DNA of 64,000 bases from Pedobacter gandavensis (GTDB lineage Bacteria > Bacteroidota > Bacteroidia > Sphingobacteriales > Sphingobacteriaceae). The stretch spans positions 434,001 to 498,000 of the forward strand of contig NZ_WNXC01000002.1 of assembly GCF_014172405.1 (NCBI RefSeq), in the 5' to 3' direction. Below the pieces are notes generated by a model. That model made no database searches. It was not told the origin of the DNA and saw only the letters and a program-made list of their open reading frames with translations. The translations under genes and the position numbers were made by a program. This document shows positions 25,319 to 34,317 of the stretch, one piece after another (positions within the stretch are counted from its first letter, which is position 1; each line of letters begins with the position of its first letter).

Positions 25319-26676
25319 CCTTTTATAACCGCTTTACCTTCCGCCTTCTCTACCGATTGGTAATCATCAATATTCTGGGAATTTTATTATATTATTTGAT
25401 CAAAAACACAGCGCTCTGGTTTACCATTTCGGGATTGGCTATTCTTTTAATTGCTGCGTTGATGAACCTGTATTTCTACATCAACCAAATCCGGGAAGAC
25501 ATCAAACGCTTTATTCTGGCAGTAAAAACCAGGGATAGTACTTTAAACTTCCGTAATAAAGCCACAAAAGGGAGTTTTCCGGAGCTTTATGAATCTTTCA
25601 ACGACATCATTCAAACTCAAAAGGATATGCAACTGGAAAAAGATTCTATGTTCCAACTCATCAAAACTATTCTGGAGCAAGTGCCAGTGGGCGTGATTGT
25701 AGTGAAAGATAATGAACAAGATTCCAGACAGGCTGAAATCGTATTTTTCAATCAGGCTGCCACCAGCTTACTGGGTATCCCATCCTATAAGTATTGGCAC
25801 CGATTGGCGCAACATAGTCCACAGTTTGCTCAGGAAATAGAAAATATTGGTAAGGGTGGCAAGCGTTTTATGGAGCTAAAAATCCAGGATAAACTCATCC
25901 AACTTTCTACAGAAGTAATCCCTTTAAACCTTTATCTGACGGATTACACCATCATTTCTTTCCAGAACATCAAGGATGAGATTGAGCAAAAGGAATCTGA
26001 AGCCTGGAATCGCCTGATCGGCGTAATCTCCCATGAGATCCTGAATTCTATTACACCAATCAGCTCTTTATCAGATACGGTAAACAGTATGATTGCTGAC
26101 AAACAATCATTGAATTCTGAGGATCTTGAAGATTTAAAACCTGCCATAAAGACCATAAAAAGAAGATCTGAAGGATTGTTAGACTTTGTAAAGGATTACC
26201 GTTTAATTGCAGAGTTACCCACCCCAGATCTGGAATATCATACCATCGGAGAAATCCTACAACACATTAAAGTATTGATGCAACCTTTTGCCAATGGCAG
26301 AAACATCATGCTTAAAGTGGAACAAACTTCGTCCAAAATCACCATTCAAATAGATTTAAAATTGGTAGAACAGGCATTAATTAACCTGGTTACCAATAGC
26401 ATATACGCTTTGGAAGGCGTAGAACACCCAGTCATAGAAATCAACTACCGATTGGATCAAAATAAACTCTATCTCGAAGTGAGTGATAATGGAAAAGGAG
26501 TTGATAGTGAATTGATCGAAAAGATTTTTGTTCCCTTCTTTACCACCAGAAAAAACGGGTCGGGCATTGGGCTTACCATCACTAGAAACATCATGAAGAT
26601 GCACCATGGAAACTTAGAAGTCAACTCGATTCCTTTTGAGAAGACGGTATTCTCTTTAGTTTTCAGGTATCAATAA
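25315..26676 (+). CDS. Sensor histidine kinase partner of the NtrC-type regulator
   Basis: This 453-residue kinase has two N-terminal TMs (about 11-27 and 31-56) with almost no extracytoplasmic loop, a HAMP-like linker, a PAS-like domain (about 110-225), then a HisKA-like segment with the H-box in VISHEILNSITPIS and a HATPase_c domain (N-box NLVTNSIYAL, G1 DNGKGVD, G2 GSGIGLTI). The tiny periplasmic part suggests it senses a membrane or cytoplasmic signal. It is translationally coupled to the regulator by the ATGA overlap and ends at a strong bidirectional terminator. Confidence 0.9.
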   Translation: MTFYNRFTFRLLYRLVIINILGILLYYLIKNTALWFTISGLAILLIAALMNLYFYINQIREDIKRFILAVKTRDSTLNFRNKATKGSFPELYESFNDIIQTQKDMQLEKDSMFQLIKTILEQVPVGVIVVKDNEQDSRQAEIVFFNQAATSLLGIPSYKYWHRLAQHSPQFAQEIENIGKGGKRFMELKIQDKLIQLSTEVIPLNLYLTDYTIISFQNIKDEIEQKESEAWNRLIGVISHEILNSITPISSLSDTVNSMIADKQSLNSEDLEDLKPAIKTIKRRSEGLLDFVKDYRLIAELPTPDLEYHTIGEILQHIKVLMQPFANGRNIMLKVEQTSSKITIQIDLKLVEQALINLVTNSIYALEGVEHPVIEINYRLDQNKLYLEVSDNGKGVDSELIEKIFVPFFTTRKNGSGIGLTITRNIMKMHHGNLEVNSIPFEKTVFSLVFRYQ

Positions 26677-26720
26677 AAAAAGCTTTGTAAGGCAACATAA
26701 CCTTGCAAAGCTTTTTTTTA
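26674..26720. terminator. Bidirectional terminator between kinase and glgC
   Basis: 12-bp stem AGCTTTGTAAGG/CCTTGCAAAGCT (one G-U) with an A-tract before and a T-tract after it; serves the convergent kinase and glgC genes. Confidence 0.9.
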
Positions 26721-26736
26721 TTGGATTATTTAAATT

Positions 26737-28008
26737 CTAAATCACAGTACCATCAGGAATTATTGCTCCTTTTTTCACAACTACAATACCATCCTTAACG
26801 GTATATAAGGAATGGTCACTGTCTGGAAGATGTGCTCCACCGATGATCTGTACCTCATTACCCACCCTACAATTCTTATCCAGAATGGCATTGGTAATGG
26901 TACAATTGTCTCCGATTCCAATCCATGGTCTTTTATGCTCCAGGTCTTTTTCCAAATCTTCCAGTACCTGATATTTATCACTTCCCATGATATAACAGCT
27001 GTCTATCGTGGTTCCTTTACCAATCCTTGCACGAATACCAATCACTGAATGTTTGATACATTTGGCATGTAAAATACAGCCTTCGGCAATGATGGTTTTA
27101 TCCAGTGTGGTACCTAATATTTTAGAAGGTGGTAACATACGTGCACGGGTAAAAATGCTGTGTTTACTATCAAAAAGATTGAATTTAGGCAGGTCATCTG
27201 TGAGCCCCAGATTGGCTTCAAAGAAAGATGATATATTTCCGATATCTGTCCAATATCCTTCATACTGGTAGCTCAATACATGATTAGACTTTAATAACCT
27301 TGGGATAATTTCTTTCCCAAAATCCTTCTCATCTGCATTTTCTGCAAAGATTTTGATCAACAGATCCCTGTTGAAAATGTAAATCCCCATGGAAGCCAGG
27401 TATTCACGACCTTCCGCGCGCATTTCTTCGCCAGTATCAGAAGTCCAATCCTTCAGTAATTCTGTGGCTGGTTTCTCAATAAACGAGGTAATGATATTGT
27501 CGGAATTCGCTTTAAGAATACCAAAGTCCGGCGCATCTTTTGCCGTTACCGGAATGGTAGCCAGAGTAATCTGTACGCCACTTTCAATATGGGCATTTAC
27601 CATTTTATTGAAGTCCATTTGGTAGAGCTGGTCGCCAGATAAGATGAGTACATACTCGAACTCATGGTTCAGCAAATGGTGCATTACCTGTCTAACGGCA
27701 TCGGCGGTTCCTTGAAACCAGGTCGGATTATCAGGGGTTTGTTCTGCCGCCAGAATGTCTACAAAAGCAGCACTAAAATGGCTAAAATGATAAGTATTCT
27801 TGATGTGTTTATTTAATGATGCAGAGTTAAACTGCGTCAGGACAAACATCCGGTGAATACCCGAATTTAAGCAGTTAGAAATAGGAATATCGACCAATCT
27901 GTATTTTCCGGCAATAGGAACAGCAGGCTTGGATCGTGTTTGTGTTAGTGGGGAAAGCCTGGATCCCTGGCCACCACCGAGGATAACGCCTAATACTTTA
28001 TCAGTCAT
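26737..28008 (-). CDS. glgC: Glucose-1-phosphate adenylyltransferase (ADP-glucose pyrophosphorylase)
   Basis: This 423-residue enzyme makes ADP-glucose from glucose 1-phosphate and ATP for glycogen synthesis. The N-terminal nucleotidyltransferase domain shows GVILGGGQGSRLSPLTQTR, SKPAVPIAGKYRLVDIPISN and YVLILSGDQLY; the sugar-phosphate site SFIEKP is present. The C-terminal left-handed beta-helix has repeats such as VIGIRARIGKGTTI. It is 11 nt downstream of glgA in a two-gene operon. Allosteric behaviour cannot be read from the sequence. Confidence 0.95.
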   Translation of the reverse strand: MTDKVLGVILGGGQGSRLSPLTQTRSKPAVPIAGKYRLVDIPISNCLNSGIHRMFVLTQFNSASLNKHIKNTYHFSHFSAAFVDILAAEQTPDNPTWFQGTADAVRQVMHHLLNHEFEYVLILSGDQLYQMDFNKMVNAHIESGVQITLATIPVTAKDAPDFGILKANSDNIITSFIEKPATELLKDWTSDTGEEMRAEGREYLASMGIYIFNRDLLIKIFAENADEKDFGKEIIPRLLKSNHVLSYQYEGYWTDIGNISSFFEANLGLTDDLPKFNLFDSKHSIFTRARMLPPSKILGTTLDKTIIAEGCILHAKCIKHSVIGIRARIGKGTTIDSCYIMGSDKYQVLEDLEKDLEHKRPWIGIGDNCTITNAILDKNCRVGNEVQIIGGAHLPDSDHSLYTVKDGIVVVKKGAIIPDGTVI

Positions 28009-28019
28009 AAATATTCAGT

Positions 28020-29426
28020 TTATATGTGGTACAAATCAATATATTGTTGTGCCGCTCTATCCCATGAGTGGTCTAATTGCATCATATACTTGCGAATTTC
28101 CTTCAGTTGCTCCTGATTTCCATACAGTTCATAAGCTCTACCAATCGCGTGTCCTACATCCCAAACGCTGGTCTGATCGTGACAAATCCCAAAACCTCCA
28201 TCACCAATATCTACCACCGTATCTTTTAATCCTCCTATCCTGCGGACAATAGGAACTGTCCCATAGCGTAAAGCATACATCTGATTCAGTCCACATGGCT
28301 CTACTCTACTTGGCATCAGCAGAAAGTCTGCCCCAGCATAAATCTGGTGTGATAACTGTTCATTGTAACCAATATACACATTATAATTGCCTGGAAAAGC
28401 CTCTTTCAACTGCATCAGCCTACCCTCTACCTGAGGATCTCCAGATCCCAATACCAATACATTTATTGCACCATTACCCTTTGATAAGGCATTGTAAAAG
28501 ATTTCCGGTAACAAATCTGCCCCCTTCTCACCTACTAACCTCCCTATAAAGGTAAATAACGGCTTTTCAGGATCCAGGTTAAATACCCGACATAATGCCG
28601 CCTTATTCGCCTTTTTTCCATTTTCTAAAGTACGTAATGTATATTTCTTTTCCAGCATAGGATCATGCTGCGGATCCCATACCTCATTGTCGATTCCATT
28701 TAAAATGCCCACAGATTTGGAGCGCTCTTGAGCGAGCAAGTCTTCCAGTCCATTGGCTTTAAAACTAATTTCTTCTAAATAACTCGGTGATACTGTAGTC
28801 ACCCTCCAGGCACATTTAATGGCAGCAGCAAGCGGATTTATGGAACCCTTCCAATCCAATTGCCCAGATTTCCATAAATCAAATGGCGGCAAATAATGGA
28901 GTTTATCCCAGCCAAACTGTCCCTGATACTGCGCATTATGAATGGTCAAAACAGAAGGTACCTGGCTTAGCTTTTTAAACTGATGTCCATACGCCATCAT
29001 AAAAGGCACCAATCCTGTATGATGATCATGACAGTGAATCACATCCGGATTGTGCTCCCATTGCGCAATCCAATCCAATACGGCGATTTGGTACGCCAAA
29101 AAACGCTCTGTATCATCATCATATCCATAAACATTTGGTCGGTCCATTAAACCTGGGATGTGAACCAGATATAAGTCGAAGCCCAATTTATTGGTTAGCT
29201 CCCTGAATATTCTTACTGGAAAATCATGAAAACCCAGCTTCCCCCAACCATCATAAACAACCTCAAACTCATTTTCCTGCATGAATTTAGTCTGATAAGC
29301 GGGCATTACCACTTTAGCAACATGGCCAAGCTTGTTCTGATATTTCGGCAAAGCGCCTACTACATCGCCTAGACCACCTACTTTAGCAATAGGGTAACAT
29401 TCTGCACTCAGGTGGATAATCTCCAT
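28020..29426 (-). CDS. glgA: Glycogen synthase (GT5)
   Basis: This 468-residue GT-B enzyme extends alpha-1,4-glucan from ADP-glucose. The N-terminal KVGGLGDVVGALPK is the GT5 ADP-glucose-binding motif (KxGGL), and the C-terminal half has FIGRLVGEKGADLLPEI and the catalytic-region PSRVEPCGLNQMYALRYGTVP. I set the start at the ATG at 29426 (MEIIHLSAECYP), which fits the family; the frame runs 19 codons further upstream. With glgC downstream it forms a minimal glycogen operon. No branching enzyme or phosphorylase is present in the window. Confidence 0.93.
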   Translation of the reverse strand: MEIIHLSAECYPIAKVGGLGDVVGALPKYQNKLGHVAKVVMPAYQTKFMQENEFEVVYDGWGKLGFHDFPVRIFRELTNKLGFDLYLVHIPGLMDRPNVYGYDDDTERFLAYQIAVLDWIAQWEHNPDVIHCHDHHTGLVPFMMAYGHQFKKLSQVPSVLTIHNAQYQGQFGWDKLHYLPPFDLWKSGQLDWKGSINPLAAAIKCAWRVTTVSPSYLEEISFKANGLEDLLAQERSKSVGILNGIDNEVWDPQHDPMLEKKYTLRTLENGKKANKAALCRVFNLDPEKPLFTFIGRLVGEKGADLLPEIFYNALSKGNGAINVLVLGSGDPQVEGRLMQLKEAFPGNYNVYIGYNEQLSHQIYAGADFLLMPSRVEPCGLNQMYALRYGTVPIVRRIGGLKDTVVDIGDGGFGICHDQTSVWDVGHAIGRAYELYGNQEQLKEIRKYMMQLDHSWDRAAQQYIDLYHI

Positions 29427-29507
29427 AATTCTCAAGGGGGTTAAAAAGTATCTTAAATTAGGTAATACAAGGTGAAAAGGCAATTATTCCTGGAAATAAT
29501 TTTACTT

Positions 29508-29591
29508 AAAAAAAGTTTGCTGTTCGAGCCTGAAATCTTTTACGCTGAAGGGTGCAAAATTTTCTAGGTCTCTATACAGCAAAACTTTTTT
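29508..29591. repeat. Long hairpin element, copy A (inverted to copy B)
   Basis: The outer stem is an A-tract plus GTTTGCTGT (29508-29523) pairing with ACAGC-AAAAC-T-tract (29576-29591). The inner core (29532-29565) folds again around a CTGAAGGG loop. The core recurs in opposite orientation at 29892-29925 with 30 of 34 bases identical. The rest of the intergenic region 29427-29965 holds a diverged 49-bp direct repeat (29649-29697 and 29744-29792, each with GTTAAAC-GAATC-GGTGACA) and no convincing gene. Confidence 0.6.
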
Positions 29592-29861
29592 ATCAACTGC
29601 AAAATTAACGCAGGATACTTGTAGAGGGGAAAGAGCGCTGAATTGGATGCTTAAAGAGAAAAGGAAAGTTAAACCGAATCACAGCGGTGACAATAGATTG
29701 GGACTTGATTTATAGTAAAGTTGAGGGAGAAGCTAAACAGGGCGCTTAAAAGGAAAAAAAAAGTTAAACTGAATCGCCATGGTGACAGCAATAATGACCA
29801 CGAAAACTGGCGCAAGGGAAAGCATCCAGAACGGCATGAACTATTTCATTGCAGGATTTAT

Positions 29862-29954
29862 AAAAAAAAGAAGCATTCTAAGAAAAGGTATAGAAAGTTT
29901 TGTGCCCTTCAGCGCAAAAGATTTCAACCTTTTATTAGTAATGCTTCTTTTTTT
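29862..29954. repeat. Long hairpin element, copy B (inverted to copy A)
   Basis: The outer stem AAAAAGAAGCATT pairs with AATGCTTCTTTTT and is flanked by A- and T-tracts. The inner core (29892-29925) is the inverted counterpart of copy A. It ends 12 nt from the cysN stop codon and probably serves as the transcription terminator of the cys operon on the minus strand. Confidence 0.6.
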
Positions 29955-29965
29955 AGTTCAAAAAA

Positions 29966-31219
29966 TTAATAATCAGCAACTGCTCTGAACATCAGTGCTG
30001 CAACCGTCAAATTCGTTCTGCTATCAATCAAAATCGCAGCACCATTTGCTTTATTTTCTGTATAAAGGTCAAAAGCCAACTCATCAGCTGTTTTAATCAA
30101 AATCCGGCCAATATCATTCAGCTTGAAATCAGTTGCATTCTGCTTCTCTAAAGTATTGATGTCCACTTTATAGATAATTTCACTAATCTTCGCCTTGGTA
30201 ACCTTACTATTGTGTTGCAATAAATAGGTGATACTCTCATCAAGCGGGCGACTATCCATCCAGCAAACATCTGCTTCTATCAGTTTAGCATTTTGTGGTA
30301 GATGATCGGCATTTACCAGAACATCACCCCTGCTTATGTCTATGTTATCTTTCAGGTGAAGTGTAACCGACTGACCGGCATGAACCTCTTCTGGCCTAAG
30401 GTCAAAAATCTCAATTCTATCAATTACAGAGCTATTTCCAGAAGGCAATACCGTCACCTTATCATTCACTTTAAAGGAACCGCTTAACACCCGCCCTGCA
30501 TAACCGCGATAATCATGAAGCTCATCAGTTTGTGGTCTCACTACCCACTGCACCGGCATTCTTGCCAGGTTATAACTTAGTTTATCATCTACATCAACTG
30601 TTTCCAGAAAATGCAACAAACTACGTCCATCATACCAAACCATATTCTGCGACTCATGAACGATATTATCGCCCTTTAATGCACTTACAGGAATGAAAGT
30701 AACTTCTTTCAAGTCCAATTCTGCGGCCAATAATGTATACTTATCTGTGATTGCATTGAACACCGTTTCACTATAGTCGACCATATCCATTTTATTAATG
30801 GCGACCACCACATGCTCAATACCTAACAAAGAAACCAGGTACGAATGTCTGATCGTTTGTTCTACTACCCCGTTTCTGGCATCGATTAAGATGATGGCCA
30901 GTTTGGCTGTAGAAGCACCAGTTACCATGTTCCGGGTATATTGAATATGACCAGGGGTATCCGCGATAATGAATTTACGCTTTTCTGTCTGGAAATATTT
31001 GTAGGCCACATCGATGGTAATCCCTTGTTCTCTTTCTGCCCTTAGTCCGTCTGTTAAGATGGCCAAATCAATGGTACCATCGTCATTTTTTCGGTTAGAT
31101 TGCTGTAAGGCTTCCAGTTGATCCGCTAAAATAGAACCTGTATCGTAAAGCAGTCTTCCGATAAGTGTACTCTTTCCGTCGTCTACACTTCCTGCTGTAA
31201 AAAATTTCAATAAATTCAT
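29966..31219 (-). CDS. cysN: Sulfate adenylyltransferase subunit 1 (CysN GTPase)
   Basis: This 417-residue GTPase activates the CysD ATP sulfurylase (ATP + sulfate to APS). It has the EF-Tu-like G1 motif GSVDDGKST, the switch II region IADTPGH, NKMD (G4) and following beta-barrel domains. It lacks the APS-kinase extension found in NodQ-type fusions, which agrees with the APS-type reductase encoded upstream. The start overlaps the cysD stop by 1 nt. It is the last gene of the sulfate-assimilation operon. Confidence 0.95.
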   Translation of the reverse strand: MNLLKFFTAGSVDDGKSTLIGRLLYDTGSILADQLEALQQSNRKNDDGTIDLAILTDGLRAEREQGITIDVAYKYFQTEKRKFIIADTPGHIQYTRNMVTGASTAKLAIILIDARNGVVEQTIRHSYLVSLLGIEHVVVAINKMDMVDYSETVFNAITDKYTLLAAELDLKEVTFIPVSALKGDNIVHESQNMVWYDGRSLLHFLETVDVDDKLSYNLARMPVQWVVRPQTDELHDYRGYAGRVLSGSFKVNDKVTVLPSGNSSVIDRIEIFDLRPEEVHAGQSVTLHLKDNIDISRGDVLVNADHLPQNAKLIEADVCWMDSRPLDESITYLLQHNSKVTKAKISEIIYKVDINTLEKQNATDFKLNDIGRILIKTADELAFDLYTENKANGAAILIDSRTNLTVAALMFRAVADY

Positions 31220-32124
31220 TAAAAATACCCTCCTTTTTTACGGTCTTCCATCGCAGCTTCCGATACCTTATCGTCTAAGCGGGCGCCCCGTTCACTAATT
31301 TTTGATGCACTGATTTCCCTGATGATGTCTTCGATTTGATCGGCTTCCGATTCTACTGCTGCAGTACAGCTCATATCACCTACGGTGCGGAAACGAACCA
31401 TTTTATTTTCTACGATATCGTCTGCATCCATGTTCAGAAAGGGCGATGCTGCCATTAGCTGACCATTTCTGGTAATCACATCTCTACGATGTGCGAAGTA
31501 GATGGAAGGAAGATCAATATTTTCTCTTTTGATATAGTTCCAAACATCGAGTTCTGTCCAGTTGCTGATTGGGAAAACGCGAACGTTTTCTCCTTTATGA
31601 ATTTTACCGTTATAGATGTTCCACAACTCCGGGCGCTGACGCTTAGGATCCCATTGTCCAAATTCATCCCTTACAGAAAAAATTCTTTCTTTGGCCCTCG
31701 CTTTTTCTTCATCGCGGCGTGCTCCACCGATACAAGCATCGAAACCATGTTTGGCAATTGTATCCAGTAAAGTGACCGTTTGCAAGGAATTCCTACTTGC
31801 ATTTTTCCCGGTTTGCTCTACTACTTTTCCCTGATCGATAGATTCTTGAACATGACCAACAATGAGTTTTTCACCAAGTCGTTCCACCATTTTATCACGG
31901 TAATTAATCGTTTCTTCGAAATTATGTCCCGTATCTATATGTACCAGCGGGAAAGGAAACTTTCCCGGGCGAAATGCTTTCTCAGCAAGTCGCACCAGGG
32001 TAATAGAGTCTTTTCCTCCGGAGAATAACAATGCTGGCTTTTCAAATTGCCCGGCTACTTCACGTAAAATGTGAATCGCTTCGGCCTCCAGTTCGTCTAA
32101 ATAATCTAAATTATACTTACTCAT
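31219..32124 (-). CDS. cysD: Sulfate adenylyltransferase subunit 2 (CysD)
   Basis: This 301-residue catalytic subunit of ATP sulfurylase, an adenine-nucleotide alpha-hydrolase fold protein, has the PP-loop LLFSGGKDSITLVRLA (about residues 32-47) and the conserved blocks VHIDTGHNFEE, CIGGARRDEEKARAKER and RVFPISNWTELDVWNYI. It is 11 nt downstream of cysH and 1-nt overlapped with cysN. Together with CysN it makes APS in the cytoplasm. Confidence 0.96.
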   Translation of the reverse strand: MSKYNLDYLDELEAEAIHILREVAGQFEKPALLFSGGKDSITLVRLAEKAFRPGKFPFPLVHIDTGHNFEETINYRDKMVERLGEKLIVGHVQESIDQGKVVEQTGKNASRNSLQTVTLLDTIAKHGFDACIGGARRDEEKARAKERIFSVRDEFGQWDPKRQRPELWNIYNGKIHKGENVRVFPISNWTELDVWNYIKRENIDLPSIYFAHRRDVITRNGQLMAASPFLNMDADDIVENKMVRFRTVGDMSCTAAVESEADQIEDIIREISASKISERGARLDDKVSEAAMEDRKKGGYF

Positions 32125-32135
32125 TTTCTTATATT

Positions 32136-32840
32136 TTACTTAGTGGCATGTAAACCACATTCTTTCTTTGATTGATCTTCCCACCACCAGCGTCCGGCTC
32201 TGAAATCCTCCCCTTCGCGTACCGCTCTGGTACAAGGAGCACATCCGATGCTCGGAAAGCCTTTATCGTGCAAGGTATTGTATACAATGTTATGCTCCTT
32301 TATATAGGCCTTTACTTCTTCGAGCGACCAGAAAAAGATAGGATGAAATTTCAGCAAGTTATTCTGCTCATCCCATTCCAGGTTGGTCATATCGGTTCTG
32401 TTTACTGATTGTTCGGAACGGATACCTGTTACCCAGCAATCTTTACCCGTAATTGCTCTTTTTAAAGGTTCGAGTTTACGGATATAGCAGCATTCCTTTC
32501 TATTTTCTACAGATTCATAAAAGCTGTTTGGGCCTTTGGCATTTACCATTTCCTGTAAAGCTTCTGCTTGTGGATGGTAGGCCATAATTGGCTTTTTATA
32601 AATTTCTAAAGTTCTATTCCAAACATAATAAGTTTCAGGAAAAAGCCTGCCAGTTTCCAGGGTAAATACTTCAATGGGAATATCATTTGAAAAGATCATG
32701 TGAGTGATCACCTGATCTTCCCAACCAAAACTGGTAGAAAACACAATCTTTCCTGGGTAGGTAACTGCGAAATATCGAAGCGCCTCTACCGGGGATTTAT
32801 CTTTTATTTGTGCAGCTATTGCTGCTAAGTCTTCTTTCAT
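32136..32840 (-). CDS. cysH: Adenylyl-sulfate (APS) reductase, CysH family
   Basis: This 234-residue enzyme reduces activated sulfate to sulfite. It has the PP-loop-like STSFGWEDQVITHM, the paired cysteines ECCYIRKLEPL and CAPCTRAV that bind a 4Fe-4S cluster in APS-using enzymes, and the C-terminal catalytic KKECGLH. The presence of the CC and CxxC motifs, together with the lack of an APS kinase in the operon, argues for APS rather than PAPS as substrate. It sits between the siroheme/TSUP fusion gene (2-nt gap) and cysD. Confidence 0.93.
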   Translation of the reverse strand: MKEDLAAIAAQIKDKSPVEALRYFAVTYPGKIVFSTSFGWEDQVITHMIFSNDIPIEVFTLETGRLFPETYYVWNRTLEIYKKPIMAYHPQAEALQEMVNAKGPNSFYESVENRKECCYIRKLEPLKRAITGKDCWVTGIRSEQSVNRTDMTNLEWDEQNNLLKFHPIFFWSLEEVKAYIKEHNIVYNTLHDKGFPSIGCAPCTRAVREGEDFRAGRWWWEDQSKKECGLHATK

Positions 32841-32842
32841 AA

Positions 32843-34312
32843 CTAAAATTCTTTGAGGATAAAGCTGATGATGCTACGTAAGCTAACCAATACCACCAAC
32901 ACCCCTACCGACACCATAATTGTTTTTACGGAGATCTTATTAGATACCCTGGCAGCAATCGGCGAGGCCAATGCGCTACCAATTACTAAACCTGCTACAG
33001 CCTCCCAATGGGCACCATTTAACATCGTGATAAAAGTAAGAGAGCTCATTAAGGCAATAAAAAAGCGCGTAATTTTCACCGTCCCTAACGAGAACCTCGC
33101 GTTTCTTCCACCGGCAATCAAGCTCGACAATACGATTGATCCCCATCCGCCACCCCCAACAGCATCAATAAAACCACCAAACAACCCAAGAAGGCCAATC
33201 TTCTTGATTTTGCCTTTCGGATTTTTCTGCTTCCGGTTGATTTTGTAGGCTTTAGAAAGGATCACTCCACCAAGGATCAGTGTGTACACCGAAATGATTG
33301 GCTTCGTATAATGATTATAATGTTCCAAAGAGGATAGTAAATAAGCGCCAACTACAGCCCCCACAATTCCCGGTACCAACAGCATGCGGAACAATTTCCA
33401 GTTCACATTTCCAAAACGGTAATGCATCCAGCCAGCAATTCCATTACTCAGAATTTCCGATAGATGAACGCCCATACTTGCTGAAGCCGGAGGAACACCC
33501 ATTGCCAGAGAGAAGGAGGTCGAAGTAACGCCATAAGACATCCCAATCGCACCATCAATCATGGCAAAAACAAATCCCCCAATGAGGAACCAATAAAATA
33601 GTGGATCCAATTGTGTCAGGTAGGTCTGAAATTCAGGTTCCTTATGCCAGAAAGCTGCAATCACGATTATAAAAGAAAGGACAATGGAGGTCCAAATCAG
33701 CCATTTGAAGTTCTTCTTCACCTTGTCGACCTTCTTTTCAGTCACCAAAATAGACGTTACTTCATTGAGCTTTTTCACTTTTTCCGCAAAATCCCCGTTT
33801 AATGTATTTCTTAAGGCCTCCATGTTTCCTAAAGTATCATTCAGGCTTTCCGGCAGACCATCATTCAATACTTCTTTCAGACGTTTCGCAATCGTTGGCG
33901 ACTTTCCATTGGTAGATATCGCAATTTTCAAGTCTCCTTTTTTCACGATAGAACCAAGGTAAAAATTACACAAATCCGGCTTATCAGCAAAATTCACTAA
34001 CAAATTCCGATGATCGGATTCAACTCTGATCTGCTGATTTAAAGCTACGTTATTTGTAGCGGCTACCACCAGGTCAGCATCGTCCAGATCCTCAGGACTA
34101 AACTCCTTTTGGATAATTTCCACACGTTCATAGGCCGATGCCAGTTCCCGCAATTCCGGTAAAACATCAATTGCAATGACGGTGACATGGGCATGCGGAC
34201 TATTTGACAAGATGGCTGCTAATTTTTCAAGTCCAACCGGACCTGCACCAATCAGCACAGTGTGAATGGTATTCAATTTGATGAAGACAGGAAATAACTG
34301 GTTGCCTTCCAT
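32843..34312 (-). CDS. Fusion of siroheme synthase N-domain (precorrin-2 dehydrogenase/ferrochelatase) with TSUP-family permease
   Basis: This 489-residue two-part protein carries in residues 1-200 a CysG-N/Met8p-like domain (VLIGAGPVGLEKLAAIL Rossmann motif, VVAATNN, LVNFADKPDLCNFYLGS, STNGKSPTIAKRLKE) that would turn precorrin-2 into siroheme, the sulfite reductase cofactor. A TM at about 205-222 leads into a TauE/SafE (TSUP) transporter with about 8 TMs (GGFVFAMIDGAIGMSYG, GLFGGFIDAVGGGGWGS). The TSUP part probably moves sulfate or another sulfur anion. No frame break joins the two parts. It lies in the operon between the SUMT gene and cysH, so it couples cofactor making with sulfur-anion transport. 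Confidence 0.88.
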   Translation of the reverse strand: MEGNQLFPVFIKLNTIHTVLIGAGPVGLEKLAAILSNSPHAHVTVIAIDVLPELRELASAYERVEIIQKEFSPEDLDDADLVVAATNNVALNQQIRVESDHRNLLVNFADKPDLCNFYLGSIVKKGDLKIAISTNGKSPTIAKRLKEVLNDGLPESLNDTLGNMEALRNTLNGDFAEKVKKLNEVTSILVTEKKVDKVKKNFKWLIWTSIVLSFIIVIAAFWHKEPEFQTYLTQLDPLFYWFLIGGFVFAMIDGAIGMSYGVTSTSFSLAMGVPPASASMGVHLSEILSNGIAGWMHYRFGNVNWKLFRMLLVPGIVGAVVGAYLLSSLEHYNHYTKPIISVYTLILGGVILSKAYKINRKQKNPKGKIKKIGLLGLFGGFIDAVGGGGWGSIVLSSLIAGGRNARFSLGTVKITRFFIALMSSLTFITMLNGAHWEAVAGLVIGSALASPIAARVSNKISVKTIMVSVGVLVVLVSLRSIISFILKEF

Positions 34313-34317
34313 ATTAA

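Noticed and set aside
29721..29969. 82-codon lysine-rich frame between glgA and cysN
   Set aside because: It is made of the A-rich direct repeat and hairpin sequence, with no family match and strongly skewed composition.
32853..33248. 131-codon + strand frame opposite the siroheme-TSUP fusion
   Set aside because: It is the antisense of TM helices in a conserved gene, with no initiation context or family match.
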